This document shows positions 1 through 7,422 of a stretch of DNA of 19,165 nucleotides, piece after piece. Every line of letters begins with the position of its first letter. Position 1 is the stretch's first letter. This DNA is from a bacterium (GTDB lineage Bacteria; Vulcanimicrobiota; Xenobia; Xenobiales; Xenobiaceae): positions 1-19,165 of the forward strand of contig JAFSXO010000092.1 of the NCBI GenBank assembly GCA_017444045.1, read 5' to 3'. The notes beneath the pieces are model-generated. The model worked only from the letters and a program-made list of their open reading frames with translations, was not told where the DNA came from and did no database searches. Both the position numbers and the translations under genes were made by a program.

Positions 1-732
1 AGTCAGTTCCTCTTCGGTCTCGGGGTCAACGTAGGTAGCGGTAATGGTAACCTCGCCCTCGGCGACACCGGTAACCACGCCAGCGTCAACGGTAGCGATG
101 GCTTCGTCGCTGCTCTCGAAGGTGCAGTCGGCGGTAACATCAGCTTCGTTGTAGGTGACGGTCAGATTGGCTTCACCACCAACCTCGATCTCGGTAGCAT
201 CGGCTTCAACGGTCAGGGCTTCGCCAGCACCACCAACGGTGATGGTAACTTCGGCAACGGCGGGCTCTTCTTCGCCTTCAGCTTCGTAAGTAGCGGTAAT
301 GGTAACTTCGCCTTCGGCAACACCGGTAACCAGGCCGGTCTCGTCGACGGTAGCGATGGCTTCGTCGCTGGTCTCGAAGGTGCAGTCGGCGGTAACGTCT
401 TCAGTGCCGTACATAGCGGTCAGCTGAGAAGTCTCGTCAACGGCGATCTCCTCGGGGTCAGCGGTCAGGATCAGACCACCAACAACGGCACCAACGGTGA
501 TGTCGATGTCGCCAGTCAGAGCCTCTTCGGCGCCTTCGGGAATGTAGGAAGCGGTAATGGTAGCAACGCCATCGGCAACGCCGGTGACCACGCCAGCCTC
601 ATCAACGGTAGCGATCTCTTCGTCGCTGCTCTCGAAGGTGCAGTCGGCGGTAACATCTTCTTCGTTGTAGGTGACGGTCAGGTTGGCAACGCCATCAACT
701 TCGATCTCGGTAACATCGGCCTCAACGGTCAG
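1..732 (-). repeat. Tandem 258-nt coding repeats encoding Ig-like domains
   Basis: Three units begin at residues 175, 261 and 347 of the lipoprotein (nucleotides 732, 474 and 216 on the minus strand). The third runs to the window edge. Units 1 and 3 share long stretches of near-identical DNA (for example around 625-680 and 95-165), while unit 2 is more diverged. Each unit has a single Cys in the DCTF motif. More units may lie to the left. Confidence 0.85.
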
Positions 733-1254
733 TTCCTGCTCTGCGCCGGCAACGTTGATCGTCATGGCAACGATAGTGGCCTCTTCGAGACCCTCGGTGG
801 GAACGACGCTGAGCTGAGCAGCGGACTCTTCAGGCTGAGCGTTTTCGTCAACGTTGACGGTGAAGAGTTCGTTGGTGATGAGCTCTTCCTGAGTGGCAAC
901 CTGCAGTTCAGCTTCGCATTTGTCGGTTACGTCCACATAAGTGGTAACGTTGTCAGTGGTGTAGCCACCGATAACGACGAAGTTCTGAGACTCGCCGGGG
1001 TTGATGTCGCATTCGGCGGGCAGCTCAGCAGCGGGGACAACTTCTCCGTCGGCGTTCAGAATGGCGGAATTTCCTTCTTCATCTTCGCCAACAACGTATC
1101 CTTCGGGAAGAACATAAGCGGTAACGTCTGCTGCCGCAGGAGCGTCGGGTCTGTCGCGATCTTCATCGGTACAGCCAGTGACGGTTACACCGAGCATCAG
1201 ACCCAATGCCAACAACAAAGTGGCAAAAATGCCAGTTTTCTTGGTAGTGAACAT
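1..1254 (-). CDS. Ig-like (BIG2-type) repeat lipoprotein, C-terminus beyond the window
   Basis: The frame is open for 418 codons from ATG at 1254 to the left edge, so the 3' end is missing. The N-terminus MFTTKKTGIF is followed by a hydrophobic stretch (residues 9-23) and a lipobox VTGC with Cys28, the expected lipidation site; the mature protein then starts acidic (CTDEDRDRPD). Residues about 40-174 are a unique Thr/Val/Glu-rich region. From residue 175 come tandem domains starting at 175, 261 and 347, a period of 86 residues. Each has the DVTADCTF core and an ATVD...GVVTGVA(E/D)G...TITATY motif, the signature of bacterial Ig-like group 2 folds. AGGA about 11 nt upstream is a plausible ribosome site. 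Codon choice is very narrow (GTT, ACC, GCC, GAA, CTG), which suggests high expression. The likely role is a surface-anchored structural or adhesive protein; the ligand is unknown. Confidence 0.88.
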   Translation of the reverse strand, partial: MFTTKKTGIFATLLLALGLMLGVTVTGCTDEDRDRPDAPAAADVTAYVLPEGYVVGEDEEGNSAILNADGEVVPAAELPAECDINPGESQNFVVIGGYTTDNVTTYVDVTDKCEAELQVATQEELITNELFTVNVDENAQPEESAAQLSVVPTEGLEEATIVAMTINVAGAEQELTVEADVTEIEVDGVANLTVTYNEEDVTADCTFESSDEEIATVDEAGVVTGVADGVATITASYIPEGAEEALTGDIDITVGAVVGGLILTADPEEIAVDETSQLTAMYGTEDVTADCTFETSDEAIATVDETGLVTGVAEGEVTITATYEAEGEEEPAVAEVTITVGGAGEALTVEADATEIEVGGEANLTVTYNEADVTADCTFESSDEAIATVDAGVVTGVAEGEVTITATYVDPETEEELT

Positions 1255-1481
1255 TGAATAGAACGTCCTTCAGTGTTTTTTAGATTACTGCGTTTTGCAG
1301 TCGAATTGATTATATTCCTGCTATAGTAAACAAGTCCTGCTTCGGATTGTGCTAGCTGCTAAAAATAATGAAAATTTTTTTCAGTGTTTTTTTGTCTAAA
1401 GCTTGGAAGCTGGCAGCAGGGGGAGAATCCGCGCCCGTTTTCGTAAATTAATGCCATCAAGTTTTCGGAGGTTTAGCCCTG
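1255..1481. promoter_or_regulatory. Divergent intergenic region with a -10-like TATAAT for the minus-strand lipoprotein
   Basis: This AT-rich 227-bp spacer separates two divergently transcribed genes, so it should hold both promoters. On the minus strand a consensus -10 hexamer TATAAT lies at 1314-1309, about 55 nt before the lipoprotein start. No good -35 is at the right distance (GACTTG at 16 nt is the best). For the plus strand I see only AT-rich sequence (1361-1395) and no convincing hexamer pair. The motif TTCAGTGTTTT occurs twice (1269-1279 and 1380-1390). Confidence 0.35.
1467..1471 (+). promoter_or_regulatory. Ribosome binding site GGAGG that fixes a TTG start
   Basis: GGAGG lies 10 nt before TTG at 1482. 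The protein read from this TTG starts directly with a signal peptide (MIRRTVICLGLLLLTSLPLSA), so the unusual start codon is supported by both the site and the product. Confidence 0.7.
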
Positions 1482-2927
1482 TTGATTCGCCGTACCGTCA
1501 TTTGTTTGGGGTTGCTGCTTCTGACCTCGCTCCCGCTGTCCGCTCAGGAGGCGATGCCCTCGGCATTGTTCGTAAACGATGTGCCCATCGCGGCATCTGC
1601 TTTAATAGGCTCCACCGGCAGCGATGTCGCTGTTCTGGTCTCTCCTATTCTTAGGGCTACTGGCGCGACGATTAAAGCGACGGGAAACTATGTCGATGCG
1701 CTGTGGAGCGATAATACGGGCCTGCTGTTGGAGCTAGGACGCGATACCTGTACTTATGGAGGCCAGTCGGTGCCGCTCGCTACTCCGTGCGGTTCCCTGG
1801 AAGGCGACCTGGTTATGCCTCTTGGAGAGCTGTGCGCAATCATTGGCGCTCGTGTGGAAGCTGCTGCAGATGGAAGCCTGCGCGTGTACCGCGATGTCGT
1901 GGTGGACAGCGCGGAAGCTTATGGCCCTTCGCAGGCGACAGGCCAAAGATTTCCCGAGGCTGGCCGCGGCGGTCTGACCAGTAAGGTCGATAATGCTAAT
2001 GCGCCCTACGAGCGTCCGGAGGTCAGCGTGGGGACTGTCGGTACGAGCCGCTATACGATCGAGACCCCTCGTTCGCCCGAAGCTATCGCTTCCGCATATC
2101 AGCGGCCCAGCTCCGGAGCTTCTATGGGAGTTATGGGAAAACAGCTTGCCGTAGATCAGTTCGGCATTCCTCTGGGCATGTCGGTGGGCATGGGGGGATA
2201 TAGCAGCGGCGCTCCTATGACTGGATATACTGCCGGCAAGGCCATTGGCGGCTTGGGAACGCCTAATTATGGCAATACTATGGGGGGCACCAATACCAGC
2301 GCGATTACGCCTGGTATGTTTAGCCCCGCCAATGCTGGGGCTGGTATGCCCTCAGGATTGGGCAGCGTTAGTAATCCGCTGGCGTCCAGCGAAAGCCAGA
2401 CACCAGAAGGTGTTCGTTATATCGTCGCTCCTACGCCTCCAGCGGATTTGGCCTTGAGAACCGACGGTGCGGCTGGCGATAAAGCTCCTGGCCCCGCAAA
2501 GATAAGCATCAGCAGCTTCGATGTGCAGCGCTTGATGAGCTTTCACTTAACGGCCTATGAACTGAAGGTTAGGGTAAAGAATGAAGGCGGTATGGTCTGC
2601 GCTCATCCCTTGATGCTGCAGCTGATGGCCAAGAGCAAACGCTATGACAGCTACGAGCTTCTAGAATCTTATGTCATCGATCCTTTGCGGCCTGGAGATG
2701 AAGTGGAGGTCGTTAAAAAGGTAGACGGCCATCAGTTTACCTGTCTGGTTGACTTAACCATTGATTTTAAAGTCAGCGTGCTAGAGTCTAAGCCGGTCAT
2801 TGGCGATAAGAGCGCTAAAATAAACCGCGAGCGCCAGGAGCAGCTGCGCCGGAATCCTTCTCTGGAGAGCGAAGGTGAACGTTCCTATCAGGAAACCTGC
2901 AGCAAGACTAAGACCATGCGCTTTTAG
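1482..2927 (+). CDS. Secreted protein with copper-amine-oxidase-N-like stalk domain
   Basis: 481 residues. Residues 1-21 form a signal peptide with likely cleavage after LSA. Residues about 28-136 (ALFVNDVPI...VSPILRATGATI...LVMPLGELCAIIGARVE...GSLRVYR) match the pattern of the copper amine oxidase N-terminal 'stalk' domain, a beta-rich module common on exported envelope proteins and not an enzyme by itself. Residues about 145-340 are Gly/Ser/Ala/Met-rich and probably disordered. Residues about 345-445 (SISSFDVQRLMSFHLTAYELKVRVKNEGG...YVIDPLRPGDEVEV...FTCLVDLTIDFKV) look like a second beta-sandwich. The tail is charged. The stop directly abuts the GTG of the SpoIID-like gene, so the two are probably cotranscribed and may act together at the wall. 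The specific function is unknown. Confidence 0.75.
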   Translation: MIRRTVICLGLLLLTSLPLSAQEAMPSALFVNDVPIAASALIGSTGSDVAVLVSPILRATGATIKATGNYVDALWSDNTGLLLELGRDTCTYGGQSVPLATPCGSLEGDLVMPLGELCAIIGARVEAAADGSLRVYRDVVVDSAEAYGPSQATGQRFPEAGRGGLTSKVDNANAPYERPEVSVGTVGTSRYTIETPRSPEAIASAYQRPSSGASMGVMGKQLAVDQFGIPLGMSVGMGGYSSGAPMTGYTAGKAIGGLGTPNYGNTMGGTNTSAITPGMFSPANAGAGMPSGLGSVSNPLASSESQTPEGVRYIVAPTPPADLALRTDGAAGDKAPGPAKISISSFDVQRLMSFHLTAYELKVRVKNEGGMVCAHPLMLQLMAKSKRYDSYELLESYVIDPLRPGDEVEVVKKVDGHQFTCLVDLTIDFKVSVLESKPVIGDKSAKINRERQEQLRRNPSLESEGERSYQETCSKTKTMRF

Positions 2928-4496
2928 GTGCCATTTAGAATGTGCAGGCCTTTATCCAAACGCAGCGCAGGGCAGCCGGCATTTCTTTTGCTTCTGCTCG
3001 CTGCTTTTATTTTTAACGGGGCTGTTCTTGCTGCGCTGGCTCGGCCCGCTAATCAGTCGGCCAAGCTAACCATTATATCTCCGCTTCCTTCAGAAGCGCC
3101 GGCGTCAGCCGCTAAAAATAAGTCTGCCTCCTCTGTTTCTGCTAGGTATGCTGCGTCTCCGTCCGCGCCGGAAGTTGCCAGCTCCGCTCAGGTGCGGGTG
3201 CTTCTGTACCGCGGTAGCGGGCCTGTCAAGGTGTCGGCATCTCCTGGCGGCTTGCTAATAGATGGGCGCCCTGCTGCTTCTGTGCCGATGACGCTGTGCT
3301 CGGGCAATGTCAGCCGTAAGCTTAAAATACAGGCACAGAACGGTCTGCTGAAGCTGCAGGATACGGCGTATAGAGGTGTACTGGAGGTCTATCCCGATAG
3401 CGGCAAAATTCAGATAGTGAACGCGCTGGGGCTGGAGGATTATCTGCGGGGTGTGGTGCCTAAGGAATTGCTCTGCCAGGAATTAGAGGCGGTCAAGGCC
3501 CAGGCCATATTGGCCAGAACCTATGCGCTCTCAATGATAGCCAAGAGCGATGCTCACTCGAATTGGGATCTGCGCGATGACACGGGGCATCAGGTTTATG
3601 GCGGGGCCAGCGCGGAGCATGCCATATCCGATGAAGCTGTGCGTCAGACGGCCGGCAGAGTGCTAACCTATGGCGGCAAAATGTGCGCGGCAATTCTCTA
3701 TCATTCTTCCTGCGGGGGATGCACCGAGGATAATTCTGGCGCGTACGGTACAGCGCAGCTTCCCTATCTTAGCGGCGTGTCTTGCGGTTTGGCTCCATGG
3801 CAGGCCAAAGCGGCGGATAAAAGGAGCCAGCACGCGAGGTTAGCCTCCCTTGAGCCAGCCCGGCTTAAGCGGCCTCCCAGCACTCTGGCCGAAAGGCGGG
3901 CTAGAAACGATGCCGGTAAGCTTCGCGCTGCCCCTGGAGCAGAGTCCGCGTCTCCGGCCTCTTCCGATTTAGGCCTGCATTTTGCGCTGGGAAGCAATAC
4001 GGATTGTATGGCTAATCGTTTTAAATATGCTTCCGGGGGCACAGAGGCTTGGTGTTGCGGCTCGGGGTTCGCCCGCTGGGAAGCTTGCTGGACACCTGAG
4101 GAGCTTGGGCAGGAGGTGGGGCGGAAATTGGGGAAATCTCCTAGTCCGATTGTCGGTCTGGAGGTAGCTGAACGCTCGGCTTCGGGTCGGGTAAAGCGTC
4201 TGAAAGTGCGCTTTGCCTGCGGGGAAACAGGAGAAGTTTGCGGTGACACGGTGCGCAATACCATGTGCTACCGCAATTCCGAGGGCGCTTGGTGTACCTT
4301 GCCCTCGTCGCGCTTTGAAGTCGCTGAAATTACCAGCAAGATTGTCAGAGTGCGCGGAACCGGCTGGGGACACGGCGTCGGCATGTGCCAGTGGGGAGCT
4401 AAGGAACTTGCCCGCCGCGGCTATGAGGCTTCGCGCATCCTAGCTCATTATTATAAGGGGGCTGAGGTGGCGCCTTATGTGCCGCAGAACCGTTAG
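2928..4496 (+). CDS. SpoIID/LytB domain protein, probable peptidoglycan lytic transglycosylase
   Basis: 522 residues from GTG at 2928, directly after the upstream stop; an ATG at 2940 is an alternative. A hydrophobic segment (about 17-37) acts as signal or anchor. The SpoIID domain starts near residue 85 and contains LGLEDYLRGVVPKEL, whose Glu180 aligns with the catalytic Glu of SpoIID enzymes, then AVKAQAILARTYAL, YHSSCGGCTED (a His/Cys cluster like the metal site reported in SpoIID) and the C-terminal TGWGHGVGMCQWGAKELARRGY. SpoIID cleaves glycan strands in spore formers, and homologues in non-sporulating bacteria act in wall remodelling. A polar insert of roughly 100 residues (about 285-385), rich in Ala/Arg/Ser, splits the usual domain. 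No other sporulation genes are in view, so a vegetative role is more likely. A hairpin terminator follows. Confidence 0.88.
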   Translation: MPFRMCRPLSKRSAGQPAFLLLLLAAFIFNGAVLAALARPANQSAKLTIISPLPSEAPASAAKNKSASSVSARYAASPSAPEVASSAQVRVLLYRGSGPVKVSASPGGLLIDGRPAASVPMTLCSGNVSRKLKIQAQNGLLKLQDTAYRGVLEVYPDSGKIQIVNALGLEDYLRGVVPKELLCQELEAVKAQAILARTYALSMIAKSDAHSNWDLRDDTGHQVYGGASAEHAISDEAVRQTAGRVLTYGGKMCAAILYHSSCGGCTEDNSGAYGTAQLPYLSGVSCGLAPWQAKAADKRSQHARLASLEPARLKRPPSTLAERRARNDAGKLRAAPGAESASPASSDLGLHFALGSNTDCMANRFKYASGGTEAWCCGSGFARWEACWTPEELGQEVGRKLGKSPSPIVGLEVAERSASGRVKRLKVRFACGETGEVCGDTVRNTMCYRNSEGAWCTLPSSRFEVAEITSKIVRVRGTGWGHGVGMCQWGAKELARRGYEASRILAHYYKGAEVAPYVPQNR

Positions 4497-4500
4497 GCTG

Positions 4501-4530
4501 TAACGGGCTTTCCCGTTATTAACACTTTTT
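4501..4530 (+). terminator. Rho-independent terminator after the SpoIID-like gene
   Basis: Stem TAACGGG / CCCGTTA (4501-4507, 4512-4518) with loop CTTT, followed by TTAACACTTTTT. It lies 5 nt after the stop codon and separates the stalk-SpoIID pair from the SIS gene. Confidence 0.8.
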
Positions 4531-4569
4531 CTTAATGATATTAATTTTCTCGGAAATATGAGGTGAAAC

Positions 4570-5673
4570 GTGATATATAGGAAAGGCGCTACGCTATTTA
4601 ATGAAATTCATGGCCAGTCTGATATGTGGAAGTCGGTGCTGAGCGAGTTTGCCGCCCGCAGCGAGGAGATCAAGGGCTGGCTGAAGGCTCAGGGCTTCGG
4701 CCAGGTTATATTTGTATCCAGCGGTGATTACTTAAATATAGCAATGTCGGTGGCGCGTATCACCAATTTAGTCGTCGGTCTGAATTCCGTGGCGGTTCCC
4801 GCCAGCGAGCTGCTTTATGGCCGGAGAGCGCCTTACGATGTGCGCATTAAGACGCTGGCGGTGGTAATGTCCAGCACCGATCTCGCCGAAGAGATAGGCT
4901 GGGGCGTTGATAGGCTCAAGCAGCTGGATCCTCGCGTGCAGATACTGTCTTTAGAGGTCGGCGAGTCTATTTTATCCGCGAAAGCCAATCAGTCTATAGT
5001 CCTGGCCAATGTTAAGGATTCCACCAAAATCGCTATCAGCTCGGTTACGGCCATGCTGCTGGCTGGCTACAATTTGGTGTCCTGGCTCTCGGGGCGCGAT
5101 GTGCTTAGCGCGGAGCTGAACCGTTTGCCCGATATTTTGGCGACTCATCTCAAGGACTGGCAGACCTCTGCGCAGCGCATGGTGCAGAAAAAGCCCGGGC
5201 ACGTGGTATTTTTAGGCTCTGGTCCTTTCTTGGGACTGGCCAAGCAGTCGGCTCTTACGATGAGGCAGATGGCGGGCATTACCTGTGAAGCGCATACCTT
5301 TGTAGAATACCGCCACGGCTATTTTGCCAGCCTTACCAATCTGATGTCGGTTATGGGCCTTATATCGAACAGCTTCGGTCCTACCGAGGAAAAGGTTATC
5401 GGCGACTTAGCGGTTACCCGCGTAAACCGTCTGGCTATATGCGATGCGGCCAATCCACAGCTAGGGCGCCGCTGCGACGATATCCTAGAGCTTAAGACTG
5501 GGGTAAATGAGGTCTCCCGCGGTCTGCTGCTGCTTCCCGTCATTCAGCTTTACTGCTTCTATATGGCGATTGGGCGCGGCATTAATCCCGATAATCCTAA
5601 GCATTTGGATCATCCCAAGATGGCGCTCAAAGAGGCCCCAGGCACTATGCCCAGCGCTAAGGCGGCTCAGTAA
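4570..5673 (+). CDS. Double-SIS-domain sugar-phosphate isomerase/deaminase/deglycase family protein
   Basis: 367 residues from GTG, preceded by GAGGTG 5-10 nt upstream. Two SIS folds are visible: residues about 40-155, with QVIFVSSGDYLNIAMSVARIT, and about 205-330, with VFLGSGPFLGLAKQSALTMRQMAG. The segment AHTFVEYRHG (Glu236, His239) and the tail GRGINPDNPKHLDHPK match the AgaS/FrlB/GlmS-isomerase branch, where this Glu/His region forms the active site on phosphorylated amino or keto sugars. In the first SIS domain the usual GSG phosphate loop is changed to SSGD. The exact substrate cannot be read from the sequence. There is no transporter or kinase beside it, so it is not an obvious sugar-utilisation operon. 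It overlaps the next gene by one base (TAATG), which implies coupling. Confidence 0.82.
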   Translation: MIYRKGATLFNEIHGQSDMWKSVLSEFAARSEEIKGWLKAQGFGQVIFVSSGDYLNIAMSVARITNLVVGLNSVAVPASELLYGRRAPYDVRIKTLAVVMSSTDLAEEIGWGVDRLKQLDPRVQILSLEVGESILSAKANQSIVLANVKDSTKIAISSVTAMLLAGYNLVSWLSGRDVLSAELNRLPDILATHLKDWQTSAQRMVQKKPGHVVFLGSGPFLGLAKQSALTMRQMAGITCEAHTFVEYRHGYFASLTNLMSVMGLISNSFGPTEEKVIGDLAVTRVNRLAICDAANPQLGRRCDDILELKTGVNEVSRGLLLLPVIQLYCFYMAIGRGINPDNPKHLDHPKMALKEAPGTMPSAKAAQ

Positions 5674-6221
5674 TGCCCGCATTGTCGTCGTTAAACGCTA
5701 TGGGCTGGAGCGGCATTGTGCTGGCCTTGCTGCCGGTTGTCGCGGTAATGTTTTTGGTGCGCTTTATTGAGGGCCGGAAGAATATGTCCGGTTATGAGAA
5801 GCTGCAGCCCGCGGCCAAGGCTTGGCTTTGCCTGCAGGGCCTGAGCGCCGCTACGGCCGCCAAGGCGCTGCTGCAGTGCGATCCTGCTCTTTTGCGCGCT
5901 TACCTAGACGCCGGAGAAAAGCTGGAAGAGGTGCCGTCGGCCTGGCAGGATAAGGCCATATCTGAGCTGCTCTCCTATGCAAGCATAAAAATCGCCTACG
6001 ACGATTTGTTCAGACAGCAGTACGATAAGTGCTTTAGGGCAGATGTGCCCGCCCTGCTGGGGCATCTGCAAAAGCTGTGGCCGGTGCAAACGCTGGGCGA
6101 GGGTATAGATATGCTGCCAAACAGCGAGCCTGTCCTGGAGCCGGTGGCTGATTTGCGGCCAATAGCGGTGTTAAATGACGCATCCGAAGCGGAAACCCAA
6201 TTGGGAAATACAGAAAGCTAG
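5673..6221 (+). CDS. Unrecognised protein with one N-terminal membrane segment
   Basis: 182 residues. The start ATG shares one base with the stop of the SIS gene, so translation is probably coupled. One hydrophobic helix (about residues 12-32, GIVLALLPVVAVMFLVRFIEG) is followed by a basic GRK, consistent with an N-out, C-in anchor. The remainder is Ala/Leu-rich and helical (AWLCLQGLSAATAAKALLQC, LLSYASIKIAYDDLFRQQYDKCF) with an acidic tail. I do not recognise a family. The short gap (30 bp) to xdhC and the overlap upstream suggest a three-gene operon. Coding status is supported by the overlap and by the absence of a better frame here. Confidence 0.65.
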   Translation: MPALSSLNAMGWSGIVLALLPVVAVMFLVRFIEGRKNMSGYEKLQPAAKAWLCLQGLSAATAAKALLQCDPALLRAYLDAGEKLEEVPSAWQDKAISELLSYASIKIAYDDLFRQQYDKCFRADVPALLGHLQKLWPVQTLGEGIDMLPNSEPVLEPVADLRPIAVLNDASEAETQLGNTES

Positions 6222-6251
6222 TCGTAGGATATTTAAACAGGGGCCGTCTGT

Positions 6252-7388
6252 ATGAACTTTTATGAAAATCTGCTCTCTCTGCTGCGTTCTGAGCAGCAGA
6301 TCGCCTTGGTGACCGTTGTCCGTACCGAGGGCTCTGTGCCTCGCAAGGCTGGCACTAAAATGCTCGTCGACGCTAAGGGCACTATGCTGGGCACTATTGG
6401 CGGAGGCTGTCCCGAAGCCGAAGCCGGTCGCGAAGCTACCGAAGTCGCCGCTTTGGGTGGCTGTAAAATCTGTCATATCGAAATGCGCCACGGCAAAGAG
6501 GATCTGCGCAAGGCTGAGCGTGAGAATCAGGACGTGCTGATTTGCGGCGGCTTTCAGGAGGTGCTGATGGAGCCGCTGAGCCGTGAAATCCCCAACGGCG
6601 AGCTTATGCTTAAGGCGCTGCAGAGCATGGAGCATGGCGATGCGCCCAGCGTTCTGCTGGCGGTATGGATGGAGGAAGGCGATCCTAGCCCCATTCCCAA
6701 CCGCTGCGGCACCATACGCTCTGCCAATATGCAGCGTTTTGTTTATTGGCCCGACGGGCGCGTAATGGGCACCAGCATTCACCCTATTCCCGACGAATGG
6801 CTGCGGGTGCTGCGCGAGACTGCTCTCTGTGCTGAAAATATCCAGAGCTGCGTATGCCAGGAGGCGGATATGGGGGCCTTACGCTGCCGCGTTTACGCGG
6901 AGCCTATGGAGCTGCCCCTGCGCCTGTTTATCGCGGGGGCGGGCCATGTCGCTGTGCCCCTGTGCCATTTGGCGGCTATGTGCGGGTATCGGGTCAGCGT
7001 GGTCGATGACCGCGCTGAGTTCGCCACCAAAGAGCGCTTCCCCGATGCCGCCGAGGTTATTACGGCGGATTTTGTTAAATATTTCTCTGAATTAAAGATC
7101 GATGCCGCTACCTCGGTGGTTATCGTCACGCGCGGTCATCGCTGGGACGAGCAGTGCCTGCACGCTATTAATGGCCGCAGGATGCTTTATTTAGGAATGA
7201 TAGGCAGCCATCACCGCACCGCCATTGTGCGGGATCGCCTGCGGGAAATGGGCTATCCCCAGAGCTGGATAGACTCGCTCAATGCCCCTATTGGCCTGGA
7301 TATCGGTGCCGAGACGCCAGAAGAGATCGCTGTTGCTATTGTGGCGCAGATGATCGCGCAGCGCTATTCCGGTGTGGTCAGGCGCTAG
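6252..7388 (+). CDS. xdhC: XdhC/CoxI family molybdenum-hydroxylase maturation protein
   Basis: 378 residues with AGGGG 8 nt before ATG. The N-terminal XdhC/CoxI module (about 10-110) contains ALVTVVRTEGSVPRKAGTKMLV, TIGGGCPEAEA and the VLICGG motif. The C-terminal Rossmann module (about 223-370) contains LFIAGAGHVAVPLCHLAAMCGYRVSVVDDR, VIVTRGHRWDEQCL, YLGMIGSHHR and GLDIGAETPEEIAVAI. Family members bind molybdenum cofactor, help sulfurate it and hand it to xanthine-dehydrogenase-type enzymes. No hydroxylase subunits, selenium or moco genes are in the window, so its client must be elsewhere. It is probably the last gene of the run starting at 4570 and is followed by a hairpin. Confidence 0.9.
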   Translation: MNFYENLLSLLRSEQQIALVTVVRTEGSVPRKAGTKMLVDAKGTMLGTIGGGCPEAEAGREATEVAALGGCKICHIEMRHGKEDLRKAERENQDVLICGGFQEVLMEPLSREIPNGELMLKALQSMEHGDAPSVLLAVWMEEGDPSPIPNRCGTIRSANMQRFVYWPDGRVMGTSIHPIPDEWLRVLRETALCAENIQSCVCQEADMGALRCRVYAEPMELPLRLFIAGAGHVAVPLCHLAAMCGYRVSVVDDRAEFATKERFPDAAEVITADFVKYFSELKIDAATSVVIVTRGHRWDEQCLHAINGRRMLYLGMIGSHHRTAIVRDRLREMGYPQSWIDSLNAPIGLDIGAETPEEIAVAIVAQMIAQRYSGVVRR

Positions 7389-7393
7389 TTGGC

Positions 7394-7419
7394 AGCGGCA
7401 GCTCTTAGCAGCTGCCGCT
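7394..7419 (+). terminator. Hairpin between convergent xdhC and dacB-like genes
   Basis: Perfect 10-bp stem AGCGGCAGCT / AGCTGCCGCT with loop CTTAGC, followed on the plus strand by TTGTTTATA. The weak U tract makes it better for xdhC than for the minus-strand gene, but its place in a 34-bp convergent gap suggests it may serve both. Confidence 0.7.
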
Positions 7420-7422
7420 TGT

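Noticed and set aside
3764..4373. Long minus-strand open frames inside the SpoIID-like gene (up to 166 codons)
   Set aside because: They are antisense to a frame with clear SpoIID motifs, and their products have no recognisable features.
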